Assembly: GCF_900101495.1 (NCBI RefSeq)
Contig: NZ_FMUS01000027.1
Location: 1-64,000 of the forward strand
DNA: 64,000 bases
Direction: 5' to 3'
Source of the DNA: Alkaliphilus peptidifermentans DSM 18978
Lineage (GTDB): Bacteria; Bacillota; Clostridia; Peptostreptococcales; Natronincolaceae
How positions within the stretch are numbered: position 1 is the stretch's first letter; each line of letters starts with the position of its first letter. Positions 27,443 to 37,051 of this stretch are shown piece after piece. A program made the translations under genes and the position numbers. A model generated the notes under the pieces. That model did not search any database. It was not told where the DNA came from and saw only the letters and a program-made list of their open reading frames with translations.

Positions 27443-28006
27443 CTAAAATTTTTCTCTGTTTATATAACTACTAGGTCCAGTTTCATATAGGTTAACACCC
27501 CGATTATCTATAGCAACAATAACAGGCAAATCTATAATCTTTAATTTTCTTACAGCCTCAGTCCCTAGTTCTGGAAATGCTATAACCTCGGATTCGATAA
27601 TAGACTTACTTATTAATGCACCTGCACCGCCTATTGCAGCAAAATAAATTCCTCCACATTTTTTTATAGCTTCAACAACAGTGGCATCCCTATTGCCTTT
27701 GCCGATCATTCCCAAAAGACCCTTTTCAAGCAATAAAGGTGCAATACCATCCATTCTAGTACTGGTGGTGGGGCCGGCAGATCCAATAATCTTCCCAGGT
27801 GGAGCTGGTGTTGGTCCAACATAGTATATGATTTCACCCTCAAGATTAAATGGAAGCTCTTTATTATTGATGATTAGCTCTTGTAGCCTCATATGAGCAG
27901 CGTCTCTGGCTGTATAGATGATTCCACTAATTAAAACCTTATCTCCAGCCCTTAAACCACTGATTATATCCTTATTTAAAGGGGTGGATATTCTCATGAT
28001 GTTCAT
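27443..28006 (-). CDS. Class I fumarase/tartrate dehydratase, beta subunit
   Basis: C-terminal half of a two-part 4Fe-4S hydro-lyase; with the alpha subunit interconverts fumarate and malate (or tartrate and oxaloacetate). 187 residues; landmarks are GDKVLISGIIYTARDAAHMRL, YVGPTPAPPGKIIGSAGPTTSTRMD and MIGKGNRDATVVEAIK. The start at 28006 is set by GGAGGA five to seven bases before the ATG; an upstream GTG abuts the alpha stop. It lies 15 bases behind the alpha-subunit gene. Fumarase would link C4 acids to succinate and the methylmalonyl-CoA route (inference). Confidence 0.92.
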   Translation of the reverse strand: MNIMRISTPLNKDIISGLRAGDKVLISGIIYTARDAAHMRLQELIINNKELPFNLEGEIIYYVGPTPAPPGKIIGSAGPTTSTRMDGIAPLLLEKGLLGMIGKGNRDATVVEAIKKCGGIYFAAIGGAGALISKSIIESEVIAFPELGTEAVRKLKIIDLPVIVAIDNRGVNLYETGPSSYINREKF

Positions 28007-28021
28007 AGTATCCTCCTCCAC

Positions 28022-28864
28022 CTAGAATAATATATCTTTATGTCTAGATGCATGGCAATTGATATTTACAGCCACAGGCAAGCCTGCTATATGTGTGGGA
28101 TAGGTTTCTATTTGAAGGGCAAGGGCTGTTGTCTTGCCACCAAAGCCTTGAGGTCCAATTCCCAACTGATTCACAGCTTCTAATAATTCACCCTCTAATT
28201 CTGCTAAATATGGATCCTTGTTTCTTTCCATTAGGTCTCTTAGAAGGGCTTTTTTTGCAAGAAGTGCTGCTTTATCAAAGGATCCACCGATACCTACTCC
28301 TACAATAATTGGTGGACAGCAGTTACCTCCAGCCTTTTGGATGGTTTCAAGAACAAATTCCTTCACTCCCTCTACACCCTCAGATGGCTTTAGCATTTTA
28401 ACACTACTCATATTTTCACTTCCGAAACCTTTTGCAGCTAAAATTATTTTAAGTGTTTCACCCTCTACAACATCATAATATATAATAGCTGGAGTATTAC
28501 TATTTGTATTTTTACGTCTTAATGGGCAACCCACTACAGATTTTCTTAAATGTCCATCTTGGTACCCTTTTTCGACGCCTTCATTTATGGCATCCGATAA
28601 GCTTCCTCCTTCAATAATCACCGATTGACCTAATTCTACAAAGGCTATAATCATACCTGTATCTTGACAAAGGGGGATCAACTCCTCTTTAGCAACCTCT
28701 TGATTAAGTAAAAGATCCTTTAAAATTTCCTTCGCAAGATTTGAATCTTCTTCCTCAACTGCCTTATCCAATAGAATCTTCAATTTTTCATCCATATATA
28801 TATTCATTTCTATACATTTCTCCATTACCACTTTTACAATTTCATCGTAAAATACCCTCTTCAA
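28022..28864 (-). CDS. Class I fumarase/tartrate dehydratase, alpha subunit
   Basis: Iron-sulfur half of the hydro-lyase, 280 residues. Three cluster cysteines are expected and seen: PLCQDTGMIIAF (about residue 64), CPLRRKN... region after VVGC, and GGNCCPPIIVGVGIGGSFD. The C-terminal GPQGFGGKTTALALQIETYPTHIAGLP (in parts: GPQGFGGKTTAL, YPTHIAGLPVAVN) is a family hallmark. The start is TTG at 28864 with AGGTGG upstream. Fumarase and L-tartrate dehydratase (TtdAB) cannot be told apart here; fumarase is more likely given the propionate-type genes next door. Confidence 0.9.
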   Translation of the reverse strand: MKRVFYDEIVKVVMEKCIEMNIYMDEKLKILLDKAVEEEDSNLAKEILKDLLLNQEVAKEELIPLCQDTGMIIAFVELGQSVIIEGGSLSDAINEGVEKGYQDGHLRKSVVGCPLRRKNTNSNTPAIIYYDVVEGETLKIILAAKGFGSENMSSVKMLKPSEGVEGVKEFVLETIQKAGGNCCPPIIVGVGIGGSFDKAALLAKKALLRDLMERNKDPYLAELEGELLEAVNQLGIGPQGFGGKTTALALQIETYPTHIAGLPVAVNINCHASRHKDILF

Positions 28865-28896
28865 TGTTCCACCTGCCTAGTCTAAAATTTTTAAAT

Positions 28897-28926
28897 TAAA
28901 GCACCTTGAAATCTCAAGGTGCTTTA
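28897..28926 (-). terminator. Terminator after ftsH
   Basis: TAAAGCACCTTGA and its complement form a perfect stem around a short loop, immediately past the ftsH stop and before the fumarase start. A T-rich stretch follows on the minus strand. Confidence 0.85.
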
Positions 28927-28929
28927 ATG

Positions 28930-30951
28930 TTATTCCTCCTTAGGAGGCTCTTCTTCTTTATTATCCTCATTATCTTGGGCTTTATCTTGTGATTCAAACT
29001 CAACAACTGGATTTTCTTCTTCTTTTTTCTCTATTGGGGTCTCTTCTGCTTTATCCCCATTAGCCTTCTTATTCTTTTCTACAAGCTCCTTGTATCTCTC
29101 ATCAATGGTATCAATAGTATCTTCATCTACAATTATAAGCTCTCCATTGAATATCTTTTCAAATATATCTGCATCTAATGTTTCCATCTTTAACAAGGCC
29201 TTGGCAATTATATGGAGCTTATCCATATTTTCACTCAGTAGTCTTTCTGTTGTTTCATAAGCATGATCAATCATTCTTTTTATTTCTCTATCGATTTCTG
29301 CTGCCACCTCTTCTGAGTAGTTTCTTCTAGAGGTGATATCTCTACCTAAAAATACTTCTTCTTCGCCACCCAATGCCATAGGTCCAATAACATCACTCAT
29401 ACCATATTGAGTAATCATTGCTCTTGCTATTTGAGTTACTCTTTGAATATCATTGGAAGCGCCAGTACTGATATCATCCAGCACAAGCTTTTCTGCAACC
29501 CTTCCACCCAACAAATGTACAATATGAGCTTCCATTTCTGACTTCGTATTATAATATTTATCTTCCTTCGGTAATATCATTGTAAAGCCACCAGCTCTAC
29601 CCCTAGGTATAATAGTGACCTGATGTACAGGATCAATATTATGCATCAGTGTAGCAACAACTGCATGACCAGCTTCATGGTAGGCAGTAAGCTTTCTATC
29701 CTTTTCACTAATAACACGGCTTTTCTTTTCAACACCAGCAATAACCTTTGTAATGGCTTCTTCAATAGTTGCCATTCTAATCTTCTTTTCATTCTTTCGT
29801 GCTGTCAGTAGAGCAGCCTCATTCATAAGGTTCTCTATATCAGCAGGCGTAAAACCTGGTGTTCTTCTTGCTAACACTCTTAAATCAACATCTTCAGCCA
29901 ATGGCTTACCTTTAGCATGAACATTAAGAATTGCCTCTCTACCTTTAATATCTGGTATACCTACCGCCACTTGACGGTCGAAACGGCCAGGTCTTAAAAG
30001 AGCAGGGTCTAAAATATCAGGTCTATTGGTTGCAGCTACTATAATGATTCCTTCATTTATACCAAAGCCATCCATTTCTACAAGCAGCTGATTTAAGGTT
30101 TGCTCTCTTTCATCATGGCCACCACCTAGGCCAGCTCCTCTTTTTCTACCTACTGCATCTATCTCATCTATAAAAATAATACAGGGTGCGCTCTTCTTGG
30201 CCTGTTCAAAAAGATCACGTACTCTTGAAGCTCCAACTCCAACAAACATTTCAACAAAGTCTGATCCACTGATGCTGAAGAATGGTACTCCAGCTTCACC
30301 TGCAACCGCCTTAGTTAAATAGGTTTTACCTGTTCCTGGAGGTCCTATCATAAGAATTCCCTTAGGAATTCTTGCTCCCAGCTCAATGTACTTTCTAGGA
30401 TTTTTCAAGAAATCTACAAGCTCCTGCAGCTCTTCCTTTTCCTCATCAAGACCTGCTACCTCATCAAATGTAACACGTTTTTTCTCATCCTCTTTGTGGA
30501 GCTTTGCTCTACTCTTACCAAAGGACATGACTCTATTGCCGCCTCCTTGGGATTGTTGCATAAACACAAACCAAAATACCACAAAGATTAATACCAAGAA
30601 AATGGAAGGTAATAGATCAATAAACCACGGTGTCCCCGGCGGTGGATCTCCCGATAATTCTAACCCGTATTCTTCTATTGCAATATTTAAAACATCTGTA
30701 AAGCGTTCTACACTATAAACAATAGGAATATAGGATTTGAAGGCAACTTCCTCATTGTTCTGAATTATAATACCTTCTAAAGAACGCTCCACATTATGAA
30801 TTTGTTTCACATTTCCATCAACAATTTCTTTGTATAGTTTTGAAAATTCTATATCTGGTTGTTGTGGTTGTCTTCCAAACTGTTGGACAATAATCAGCAA
30901 CACAATAAAGATTAGTATATAGAAGCTAGCTCCCCGGAAAAATTTCCTCAA
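28930..30951 (-). CDS. ftsH: ATP-dependent zinc metalloprotease FtsH
   Basis: Membrane-anchored AAA+ protease that degrades misfolded and regulatory proteins. The 673 residues comprise a first membrane helix ([13 protein letters not shown]), an external domain, a second helix ([15 protein letters not shown], about 105-125), the AAA+ module (Walker A GPPGTGKT, Walker [12 protein letters not shown], second region of homology [20 protein letters not shown]) and the protease with zinc motif HEAGH. The acidic C-terminal tail (last 60 residues, rich in E, D and K) is disordered. The TTG start at 30951 has GGAGGA six bases upstream; an ATG six codons earlier would contain that site. It follows tilS, as in Bacillus, but hpt is absent between them. 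Confidence 0.96.
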   Translation of the reverse strand: MRKFFRGASFYILIFIVLLIIVQQFGRQPQQPDIEFSKLYKEIVDGNVKQIHNVERSLEGIIIQNNEEVAFKSYIPIVYSVERFTDVLNIAIEEYGLELSGDPPPGTPWFIDLLPSIFLVLIFVVFWFVFMQQSQGGGNRVMSFGKSRAKLHKEDEKKRVTFDEVAGLDEEKEELQELVDFLKNPRKYIELGARIPKGILMIGPPGTGKTYLTKAVAGEAGVPFFSISGSDFVEMFVGVGASRVRDLFEQAKKSAPCIIFIDEIDAVGRKRGAGLGGGHDEREQTLNQLLVEMDGFGINEGIIIVAATNRPDILDPALLRPGRFDRQVAVGIPDIKGREAILNVHAKGKPLAEDVDLRVLARRTPGFTPADIENLMNEAALLTARKNEKKIRMATIEEAITKVIAGVEKKSRVISEKDRKLTAYHEAGHAVVATLMHNIDPVHQVTIIPRGRAGGFTMILPKEDKYYNTKSEMEAHIVHLLGGRVAEKLVLDDISTGASNDIQRVTQIARAMITQYGMSDVIGPMALGGEEEVFLGRDITSRRNYSEEVAAEIDREIKRMIDHAYETTERLLSENMDKLHIIAKALLKMETLDADIFEKIFNGELIIVDEDTIDTIDERYKELVEKNKKANGDKAEETPIEKKEEENPVVEFESQDKAQDNEDNKEEEPPKEE

Positions 30952-31051
30952 CAAAAGTCCTCCTCTCATAAATGCTTAAGTATTAGTCTTACTGCATTTT
31001 AATATTTTACCACACTATCCATTTAAAAACAACTTAATACATTATGTAGAA

Positions 31052-32449
31052 TTAAGCATTATTAACTTGTTCAAATTCTATTATTAATATTCTTTCTGTT
31101 GCCTTTGTTACTTTAAATAAATCACTAATTCTATATCCTATTACCCAAATAATTTCATCCTCATCACATAAAAGAGGAATTCTATCTCTATTATAGCGTT
31201 CAACCTTATAATCTATGAATAAGTCCTTTAATTTCTTAGTTCCATTCATTCCTAAAGGCCAAAAACGATCCCCGTCTCTACGATTTCTTACTATTAACTT
31301 ACCTTTAATCTTATCCCAATCAAAAGCCTTCTTGTATATATCTTTTGGAATATCCAGCAGTTGATCTCTCTTTATGATGTAATATCCAATTCGACCATCA
31401 ATTTCTGGTATATCAGTAAAGGTATCATCCTTTAAAAAATATGAGAAGGATAATTTATTTCCCTCCTTTTCAGTTGTAAATACAAGCTTCTCGTAATTTG
31501 TAAATACTGTAATTCCCATGGGTAATTCAACCCGTTTACCAGTAACATCTTTTTGAATTAGCTCTGTCAAGCTTTGTATATGCTTATATTCAAGTACTTC
31601 CCTTTTCCCAACCAGATCCTCTGCTGCTAGCCTTAAAATTCTAGTAAGTAATGATGGATGCAATTTATTAATACCATGAATGGGGAAGGTTAAACGATTT
31701 ACTTTATCTTTTTTGATCAACAAATTATAAATATCATTTGCCTGAAGATCAATAAAATCGCTATCCATTTTTAATAACTCAGCAGTCTTTGCTAGGGTTT
31801 CAGTAATATTGGGATTATATTCTTCTAATGATGGTATTAATTCTAGACGTATTTTATTTCTATGGTATATTGGTTGTAAATTCGTATGATCTATTCTTGG
31901 TGCAAGACCATGAATTTTACAATATTCTTCAATATCATTTCTATTTACATCCAGTAATGGTCGAATTATTTTATCCCGTCTGTGATGTATAGCTGTAAGT
32001 CCCTGTATACCAGTTCCTCTAAGCATTCTCATGAGTAATGTTTCAGCTTGATCGTTCAAATTATGAGCAACAGAAATTTTATGAGCTCCAACCTTTTCGG
32101 AAACCTCATCAAAGAATTGATATCTTAAAATTCTTCCAGCTTCTTCAAGAGTATATCCATGTTCCTTAGCATGTTGAGTTACGTCTATACTCTTTATGAA
32201 ACACATGATTTTTAAGTCTTCACAGAGCTTTGCTACATATTGGGCATCTTTTTGTGCCTCAATACCTCTAAAATTGTGGTTTAAGTGAGCTCCATATAGT
32301 TTTATATCATACGTTTCTTTTAATTCATTAAGTATATGAAGTAAGCAAACTGAATCGGGACCACCTGAAACTGCAACAACTATTTTATCTCCTATTTCGA
32401 TTAATTGATGTTTATCAATGGTTTTTTTAATTTTGTCTAAATCTATCAT
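31052..32449 (-). CDS. tilS: tRNA(Ile)-lysidine synthase
   Basis: Converts the wobble cytidine of tRNA-Ile(CAU) to lysidine with ATP and lysine; essential for reading AUA. The 465 residues start with the N-type ATP-pyrophosphatase domain (AVSGGPDSVCLL P-loop near 26-37, HLNHNFRGIEA, HNLNDQAETLLMRMLRGTG), followed by a tRNA-binding middle and C-terminal domain (WDKIKGKLIVRNRRDGDRFWPLGMNGTKKLKDLF in two parts: RNRRDGDRFWPLG, TKKLKDLFID). It lies between the kinase and ftsH genes, in conserved order. Confidence 0.96.
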   Translation of the reverse strand: MIDLDKIKKTIDKHQLIEIGDKIVVAVSGGPDSVCLLHILNELKETYDIKLYGAHLNHNFRGIEAQKDAQYVAKLCEDLKIMCFIKSIDVTQHAKEHGYTLEEAGRILRYQFFDEVSEKVGAHKISVAHNLNDQAETLLMRMLRGTGIQGLTAIHHRRDKIIRPLLDVNRNDIEEYCKIHGLAPRIDHTNLQPIYHRNKIRLELIPSLEEYNPNITETLAKTAELLKMDSDFIDLQANDIYNLLIKKDKVNRLTFPIHGINKLHPSLLTRILRLAAEDLVGKREVLEYKHIQSLTELIQKDVTGKRVELPMGITVFTNYEKLVFTTEKEGNKLSFSYFLKDDTFTDIPEIDGRIGYYIIKRDQLLDIPKDIYKKAFDWDKIKGKLIVRNRRDGDRFWPLGMNGTKKLKDLFIDYKVERYNRDRIPLLCDEDEIIWVIGYRISDLFKVTKATERILIIEFEQVNNA

Positions 32450-32524
32450 ATGTTATCCCTCATTCTTTTATTAAGTAATTTCTCCATTTTTTGAAATATT
32501 CCTCTTAATAAATTATAACAAACT

Positions 32525-33430
32525 CTATAATTTATCAATAATAAATATAACTGCTATTAAAAGAAAGGTACTTAAAAGAAAGACCCCACTGGCGATAAAG
32601 GTTATGTTAATAAATTTACTCCTTTTTAGCTCCTTTTCCATTCTACTGCGGTTACCCTCTACTCTGTATAGTGCTCTGATGCTTTTTTTCATTCCCTCAA
32701 TGCTAAGGTTTTGGCTTTTATAGGAATTAATTAAGAAGCTCTTTAACTCTACACTTATTCTTTTATCATTTATTTTCGAAACCACCTTCTTTATTCCGTT
32801 AAGGGGATCAATTTTTTCACCAATAATCAGTCGAGTTAAAATCATCAGTATTGTAAATAAGTCATAGGAAGCTTCTGCTTTTCTTTCACCACAACGCCAT
32901 GCAGCACGATCATATGCAGGTGTATATTCCTTGATGTTTCCCCCTATTTCTACAACACCGCCAAGATCGATAAGCCTTATTTTTTTATTTTTTTCATCCA
33001 TCATTAAATTTTCAAGCTTTAAATCCCCTAATATATATCCTAAGTTATGGACTTCCTCAATCTCTTCCAATAGAATCATAATAATTCCCAATATAGTATC
33101 AACAGGCAACGGTGACCTTAAGAGATAGTCCTTTAAGTTAACTCCTGGTATATACTCTAAGATTAAATAATTCCATATTTCATTTTTTATTATTAAATCA
33201 TCTATATCATGTACATCGACGACGAAATCCATATAATGTAGTTTTTTTAATAATTGATACTCCCGATTTATGGATAGGCTATCTTGACTTATTTTCATAG
33301 CATAAAGCTTCTGATCCTCCATATTCCTTACCAAAAAAACCTTAGCAGTTCCGCCACTTCCCAACTGCCTTAAGGGTTTATATTTTTTGCTACTCCATTT
33401 CCCTACTATCGGTTTTTGTAACGCCAACAT
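32525..33430 (-). CDS. Ser/Thr protein kinase, membrane-anchored (YabT-like)
   Basis: Eukaryotic-type kinase of 301 residues. It has a glycine loop (LGSGGTAKVFLV), the invariant Lys in YAMKIS, the catalytic loop LGDLKLENLMM (HRD replaced by LGD, as in degenerate Hanks kinases), and LIDLGG in place of DFG. One membrane helix ends the protein (FINITFIASGVFLL...), leaving the kinase in the cytoplasm. Its place between a VWA gene and tilS matches Bacillus yabT, a sporulation kinase that phosphorylates RecA (family knowledge). ATG 33430 follows GGTGG by eight bases. Confidence 0.85.
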   Translation of the reverse strand: MLALQKPIVGKWSSKKYKPLRQLGSGGTAKVFLVRNMEDQKLYAMKISQDSLSINREYQLLKKLHYMDFVVDVHDIDDLIIKNEIWNYLILEYIPGVNLKDYLLRSPLPVDTILGIIMILLEEIEEVHNLGYILGDLKLENLMMDEKNKKIRLIDLGGVVEIGGNIKEYTPAYDRAAWRCGERKAEASYDLFTILMILTRLIIGEKIDPLNGIKKVVSKINDKRISVELKSFLINSYKSQNLSIEGMKKSIRALYRVEGNRSRMEKELKRSKFINITFIASGVFLLSTFLLIAVIFIIDKL

Positions 33431-33470
33431 TGGAGCTTCCACCTTTATCACTTCCTTATTGAATAATTAA

Positions 33471-33495
33471 GGCAGGGATACGGTATATCCCTGCC
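33471..33495 (-). terminator. Terminator between VWA and kinase genes
   Basis: GGCAGGGATA and its complement form a nearly perfect stem (GGCAGGGATAtaccgTATCCCTGCC on the minus strand). Followed by TTAATTATTC, so the U tract is modest. It lies 100 bases past the VWA stop. Confidence 0.65.
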
Positions 33496-33530
33496 TGTGA
33501 TTGTAGACAAAATATACAATATTCAGACTG
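33496..33530. repeat. Possible remnant of the nested-hairpin repeat
   Basis: TTGTAGACAAAATATACAAT then ATTCAGACTG resembles the reverse complement of the 18813-18966 element's tail (TTGTAGACAAAGTCATCAAA then ATGCAGACTG). The similarity ends after CAGACTG. It starts at the edge of the hairpin at 33471-33495, again beside a palindrome. Confidence 0.5.
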
Positions 33531-33595
33531 GTTGAAAGTTTCATTAACTCACCAAATTTAAAAATTTATTTCACCTAATCTATATTATTTAACTA

Positions 33596-34336
33596 TCATA
33601 TAGTTGCTTCTAGCTCCATTGTTTCATGAATTTCACCATCTAATGTTTTTTTAAGGAATGACTCCATATGTTTGACAGAAAAATTAATTGCTGCTGCAGT
33701 TGGAGTACCTCCGTTAGGTTTCATTTGATAAAGGCTTCGTTCCATATCCTCTGATTCATCGTTAAAATCGTATAAAACGCTACACTCTTCACCTTTAATA
33801 CCTGGGTATCCCATTACAGCTAAGTGGAGATTTCCTCTCCTATTTTTGAGAGAATCCATTAAATCTAAAATACTATTTCGAGCTGAGTGAATTTTGTTTC
33901 CCATACTACCACTGCAATCCATTAATATGCAACAGCATACTGAAACATCATCCGAATATTCATCTATATAGTTAAGGATTTTACTTCTTGATTCTGGAGG
34001 CATTTGATTAATATCATTACCAATAAGCTCTCTTAACTGTTTATTAACTGCCTCTTGAATTGTATTGGAAACAGTCTTATAGCTTAAACTATGTATGGTA
34101 TGAGAAAGCTGCTCCAAATAGGTATACTCATATTTGCCTCCCCCCGCTGCTGCTATGTTTGCAACCTCTTCATAGGGTTTTTCCTTCTGACACTTATTAT
34201 CAATGATACCAATTGTGCTAACTATTATATTTTTATTATAGGCTGCCTTAGCTGCCGCTACAGGATCACCCCCGATATTTGATTCTCCATCGGTTACTAC
34301 TATAATTTGCTTCACCATAGCTATTCCATTTTCCAT
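33596..34336 (-). CDS. VWA-domain protein with permuted motif order (YabS-like)
   Basis: A 246-residue cytoplasmic protein matching the gene order of Bacillus yabS-yabT-tilS. Its metal-site motifs come in an unusual order. The N-terminus has IIVVTDGESNIGGDP, which in a standard von Willebrand A domain is the third motif (TDG). After a helical linker, residues about 135-145 give ILMDCSGSMGNK (first motif, DxSxS), and near 215 NGGTPTAAAI (second motif). This is the order expected of a circularly permuted VWA domain, or of two half domains pairing between monomers. ATG 34336 follows GAGGTG by six bases. SpoIIE, the usual upstream neighbour, is absent. Confidence 0.8.
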   Translation of the reverse strand: MENGIAMVKQIIVVTDGESNIGGDPVAAAKAAYNKNIIVSTIGIIDNKCQKEKPYEEVANIAAAGGGKYEYTYLEQLSHTIHSLSYKTVSNTIQEAVNKQLRELIGNDINQMPPESRSKILNYIDEYSDDVSVCCCILMDCSGSMGNKIHSARNSILDLMDSLKNRRGNLHLAVMGYPGIKGEECSVLYDFNDESEDMERSLYQMKPNGGTPTAAAINFSVKHMESFLKKTLDGEIHETMELEATI

Positions 34337-34545
34337 TAATATCACCTCAAGCTTTTTTTGTAATTATTGACACAATATACTTTTTTATACTTGTTAGGTG
34401 TAATGTGGTTGTGGCATTCTTCTAATTAATTATATGCAGACAAGCTGTAGGAAATGCATTAAAAGAGCTTAGTAATAAACTTTCATAAATTCATAAACAA
34501 GTAAAAGAATCTAGACTTATAGATGTTAGAGTGGCATAAAAAAAT
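34337..34545. other. Gap with no recognised feature
   Basis: The 375 bases between the VWA and kamE genes hold the kam operon terminator (34546-34583). The rest is A/T-rich with no credible open frame. A TTGACA at about 34367 points on the plus strand, away from the VWA gene, and has no good -10. Confidence 0.5.
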
Positions 34546-34583
34546 AAAGAAAGGATTAACCAAAAACAGTTAATCCTTTCTTT
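34546..34583 (-). terminator. Terminator of the kam operon
   Basis: AAAGAAAGGATTAAC and GTTAATCCTTTCTTT form a perfect 15-base-pair stem with an eight-base loop; on the minus strand it is followed by ATTTTTTTATG. It lies 129 bases past the kamE stop. Confidence 0.88.
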
Positions 34584-34711
34584 TACTTATTAAAATTCCT
34601 TATTTTCTTTAGCTCATTCGTCTTTGGTTCTGAGCGGGTTTACGTAGTTTTGAAAATATCAGGGTTTATACAACCTCACCACCCTTATTAAAAAGGGAGG
34701 CAGTTTTCTAT

Positions 34712-35467
34712 TTAAACTAAATTTCTCTTTACCATCTCATTAACTACAAAGGTGGCTACATCTTCGGCATAGCTGCCACTTCCAAAGCCTGCATCATAGC
34801 CTAGCTCCTTTGCCAACTCATGGCTAAGCCTTGGTCCACCACAGGCCAAAACTATTTTATCTCTGATTCCTTCTGCTTCTAATAGCTCAACCAACTGTGT
34901 TAGATTGGGGATATGAACATCCTTTTGGGTAACCACCTGAGATACTAAAATGGCATCTGCCTTAAGTTCAATTGCCTTTGCCACCAATTCTTCATTTGGT
35001 ACCTGACTTCCTAAATTATATGCTTCAATGCCCTTATATCGCTCTAATCCGTAGTGACCATCAAAGCCCTTCATATTGATAATGGCATCAATTCCAACTG
35101 TATGGGCATCGGTTCCTGTACAGGCTCCTAAAATAACAACATCTCTAGATATATTGTTTTCTATAAACTCCTCTACTTCCTCCATAGAAAGGGTATCAAC
35201 TTCCATTTTTATAACTTCAATTGCAGAATAATCCACTGTATGCTGACACTTTCCATAAAGTATAAAGTAGGTGAAGCCAGCTCCCATATCTTTTGAACAA
35301 ACCACATTTGGCTCATCAAGCCCCATTTTGTGGGCCAATCGACGGGCTGCCTCCTTCCCTTCTTCACTGTAGGGAACAGGAAGGGTAAAACTCAGCTGAA
35401 CCATTCCATCATTCAAGGTATCTCCATATGGCTTTACTCTTGTATAATCTATCTTTTCTATTGACAT
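34712..35467 (-). CDS. kamE: Lysine 5,6-aminomutase, beta (B12-binding) subunit
   Basis: With KamD moves the terminal amino group of D-lysine or L-beta-lysine to C5, using adenosylcobalamin and PLP. The 251 residues match KamE. The Rossmann half carries the base-off B12 motif Asp120-x-His122-xx-Gly125 in GTDAHTVG, and Lys133 in NMKGFDGHYGLER is the expected PLP lysine. The tail loop VLACGGPRLSHELA follows. It overlaps the end of kamD by ten bases, so translation is coupled. A terminator follows. Confidence 0.95.
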   Translation of the reverse strand: MSIEKIDYTRVKPYGDTLNDGMVQLSFTLPVPYSEEGKEAARRLAHKMGLDEPNVVCSKDMGAGFTYFILYGKCQHTVDYSAIEVIKMEVDTLSMEEVEEFIENNISRDVVILGACTGTDAHTVGIDAIINMKGFDGHYGLERYKGIEAYNLGSQVPNEELVAKAIELKADAILVSQVVTQKDVHIPNLTQLVELLEAEGIRDKIVLACGGPRLSHELAKELGYDAGFGSGSYAEDVATFVVNEMVKRNLV

Positions 35468-37023
35468 TTTTCTCCCTCCCTCAGCATCATTTCAATAAAT
35501 GGATTAAAATATCCCTTTTCTACTCTTATAACTCCATCTAGTCCTTTACCACCAGTTCGTGAGCGTTTTACACCACCAAATTTTCCTTCTTCTATTGTTT
35601 TAAATAGGCCATCCTGTTGTATCTGATTTAATAATTGTCCTGCTTCTTTTAATACATCATGTGCCCTTTTTTGTATAGTACCACCATCTTTAAAGACTAT
35701 TTCATCACCTAGGTCTTGACAGTTATTAAATATATATTTTGCATTCTCGATTGCCAGTGCTCTATCTTGAAGATGTGGAGTATGGATTGCCTCTGTCAGC
35801 ATTCCCAAAAGTTGAATTCCTTGTCCTGTCCATATGGAAATTAGATTGAAAAGTGCATCCTGTACATGCCCCTTAAAAATATTACCTGTCATAAATTTTG
35901 TTGGTGGCATGTATTTTAAAGGTGCTTTAGGGAATATTTCTCTAGCCATTTGTGCCTGTGCCAGTTCTAATAAAAAGCCATTTTTTAAATCTGGGTTCAT
36001 TTCAAATGCATGGCCTAAACCCATTTGCTCTTCAGGAATACCAGCCTTTAAAGCAAATTGTTCATTGATAAACTGGGATGCTAAAACAGTATGGGCTTCT
36101 TCAACTGCATCTGCTGTGGTTAGGTAGTTATCCTCTCCAGTGTTAATGATAATACCAGCATAACCATTGATTATTCTTGAGAAATACTGATCTACAAGAG
36201 TTCTCTGCATATTTATATCCCTAAATAGAATTCCATAAAGGGCATCATTAAGCATAACATCTAGACGCTCCATTGCTCCCATTGCAGCGATTTCTGGCAT
36301 ACATAGGCCAGAGCAGTAATTACACAGCCTAATATATCTACCAACCTCTTCTCCTACTTCATCTAGTGCTTTTCTCATGATTCTAAAGTTTTCTTGAGTA
36401 GCAAAGGTTCCACCAAAGCCTTCTGTTGTTGCTCCGTATGGTACGTAATCCAATAGGCTTTGTGCTGTTGATCGAATAACTGCAATAATATCTGCACCTT
36501 GTCGTGCTGCAGCCTGGGCTTGGAGTGCATCTTCATATATATTACCTGTTGCAACAATAACATATAGATACGGCTTTTCACCTTCTCCAATGTTTTTTAT
36601 ATAATCACTACGTTTTTGACGATTTGCTCCAATTGCTTCTACAGTTTTACGTGCCTTATCTTCGATTGCTTCTTTTATTTTGTTGATATCTTGCGGGGGA
36701 AGCTTAGTTAATTCCAAATCTCCACCAGCCACCTCCTGGGCTATTTCCTGTGGACCCTTTCCTGTATGAACCATTGCATTCCCTATCCAATAGGCAATTC
36801 CTTGTCCTATCCCTCTACCCTTCATGATATGATCTACAACGATGTTTGGAAGTGGATATTCACCATCAACTACTCCATCAATCCCCAGTAGCCTAGCTAT
36901 AGTCCTTTCCACTGCAACAGTTGTGTGTTCATCAATAAAGCTCTGTACATCTTCAGCAATGCTCTTAGCAGCATTTCTAGCCATTTCAATAGATTCTACA
37001 TCTAAATTTAATTTGCTAGTCAT
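35458..37023 (-). CDS. kamD: Lysine 5,6-aminomutase, alpha subunit
   Basis: TIM-barrel subunit that binds PLP, adenosyl group and substrate. The 521 residues have the length of KamD (about 520) and differ from the 730-residue OraE of ornithine aminomutase. Family landmarks include GRGIGQGIAYWIGNAMVHTGKG, TTEGFGGTFATQENFRIMRKAL (in parts) and the CNYCSGLCMPEIA stretch. ATG 37023 follows GGAGGG. It lies 29 bases behind the MutS-like gene and overlaps kamE. Confidence 0.95.
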   Translation of the reverse strand: MTSKLNLDVESIEMARNAAKSIAEDVQSFIDEHTTVAVERTIARLLGIDGVVDGEYPLPNIVVDHIMKGRGIGQGIAYWIGNAMVHTGKGPQEIAQEVAGGDLELTKLPPQDINKIKEAIEDKARKTVEAIGANRQKRSDYIKNIGEGEKPYLYVIVATGNIYEDALQAQAAARQGADIIAVIRSTAQSLLDYVPYGATTEGFGGTFATQENFRIMRKALDEVGEEVGRYIRLCNYCSGLCMPEIAAMGAMERLDVMLNDALYGILFRDINMQRTLVDQYFSRIINGYAGIIINTGEDNYLTTADAVEEAHTVLASQFINEQFALKAGIPEEQMGLGHAFEMNPDLKNGFLLELAQAQMAREIFPKAPLKYMPPTKFMTGNIFKGHVQDALFNLISIWTGQGIQLLGMLTEAIHTPHLQDRALAIENAKYIFNNCQDLGDEIVFKDGGTIQKRAHDVLKEAGQLLNQIQQDGLFKTIEEGKFGGVKRSRTGGKGLDGVIRVEKGYFNPFIEMMLREGEKCQ

Positions 37024-37051
37024 CCCTTTCCCTCCTAATAAATAATTTATA

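Noticed and set aside
34712-37023. Ornithine 4,5-aminomutase (OraS/OraE) instead of KamDE
   Set aside because: OraE is about 730 and OraS about 120 residues; here the sizes are 521 and 251, and kdd, kamA, kamB and kamC are adjacent.
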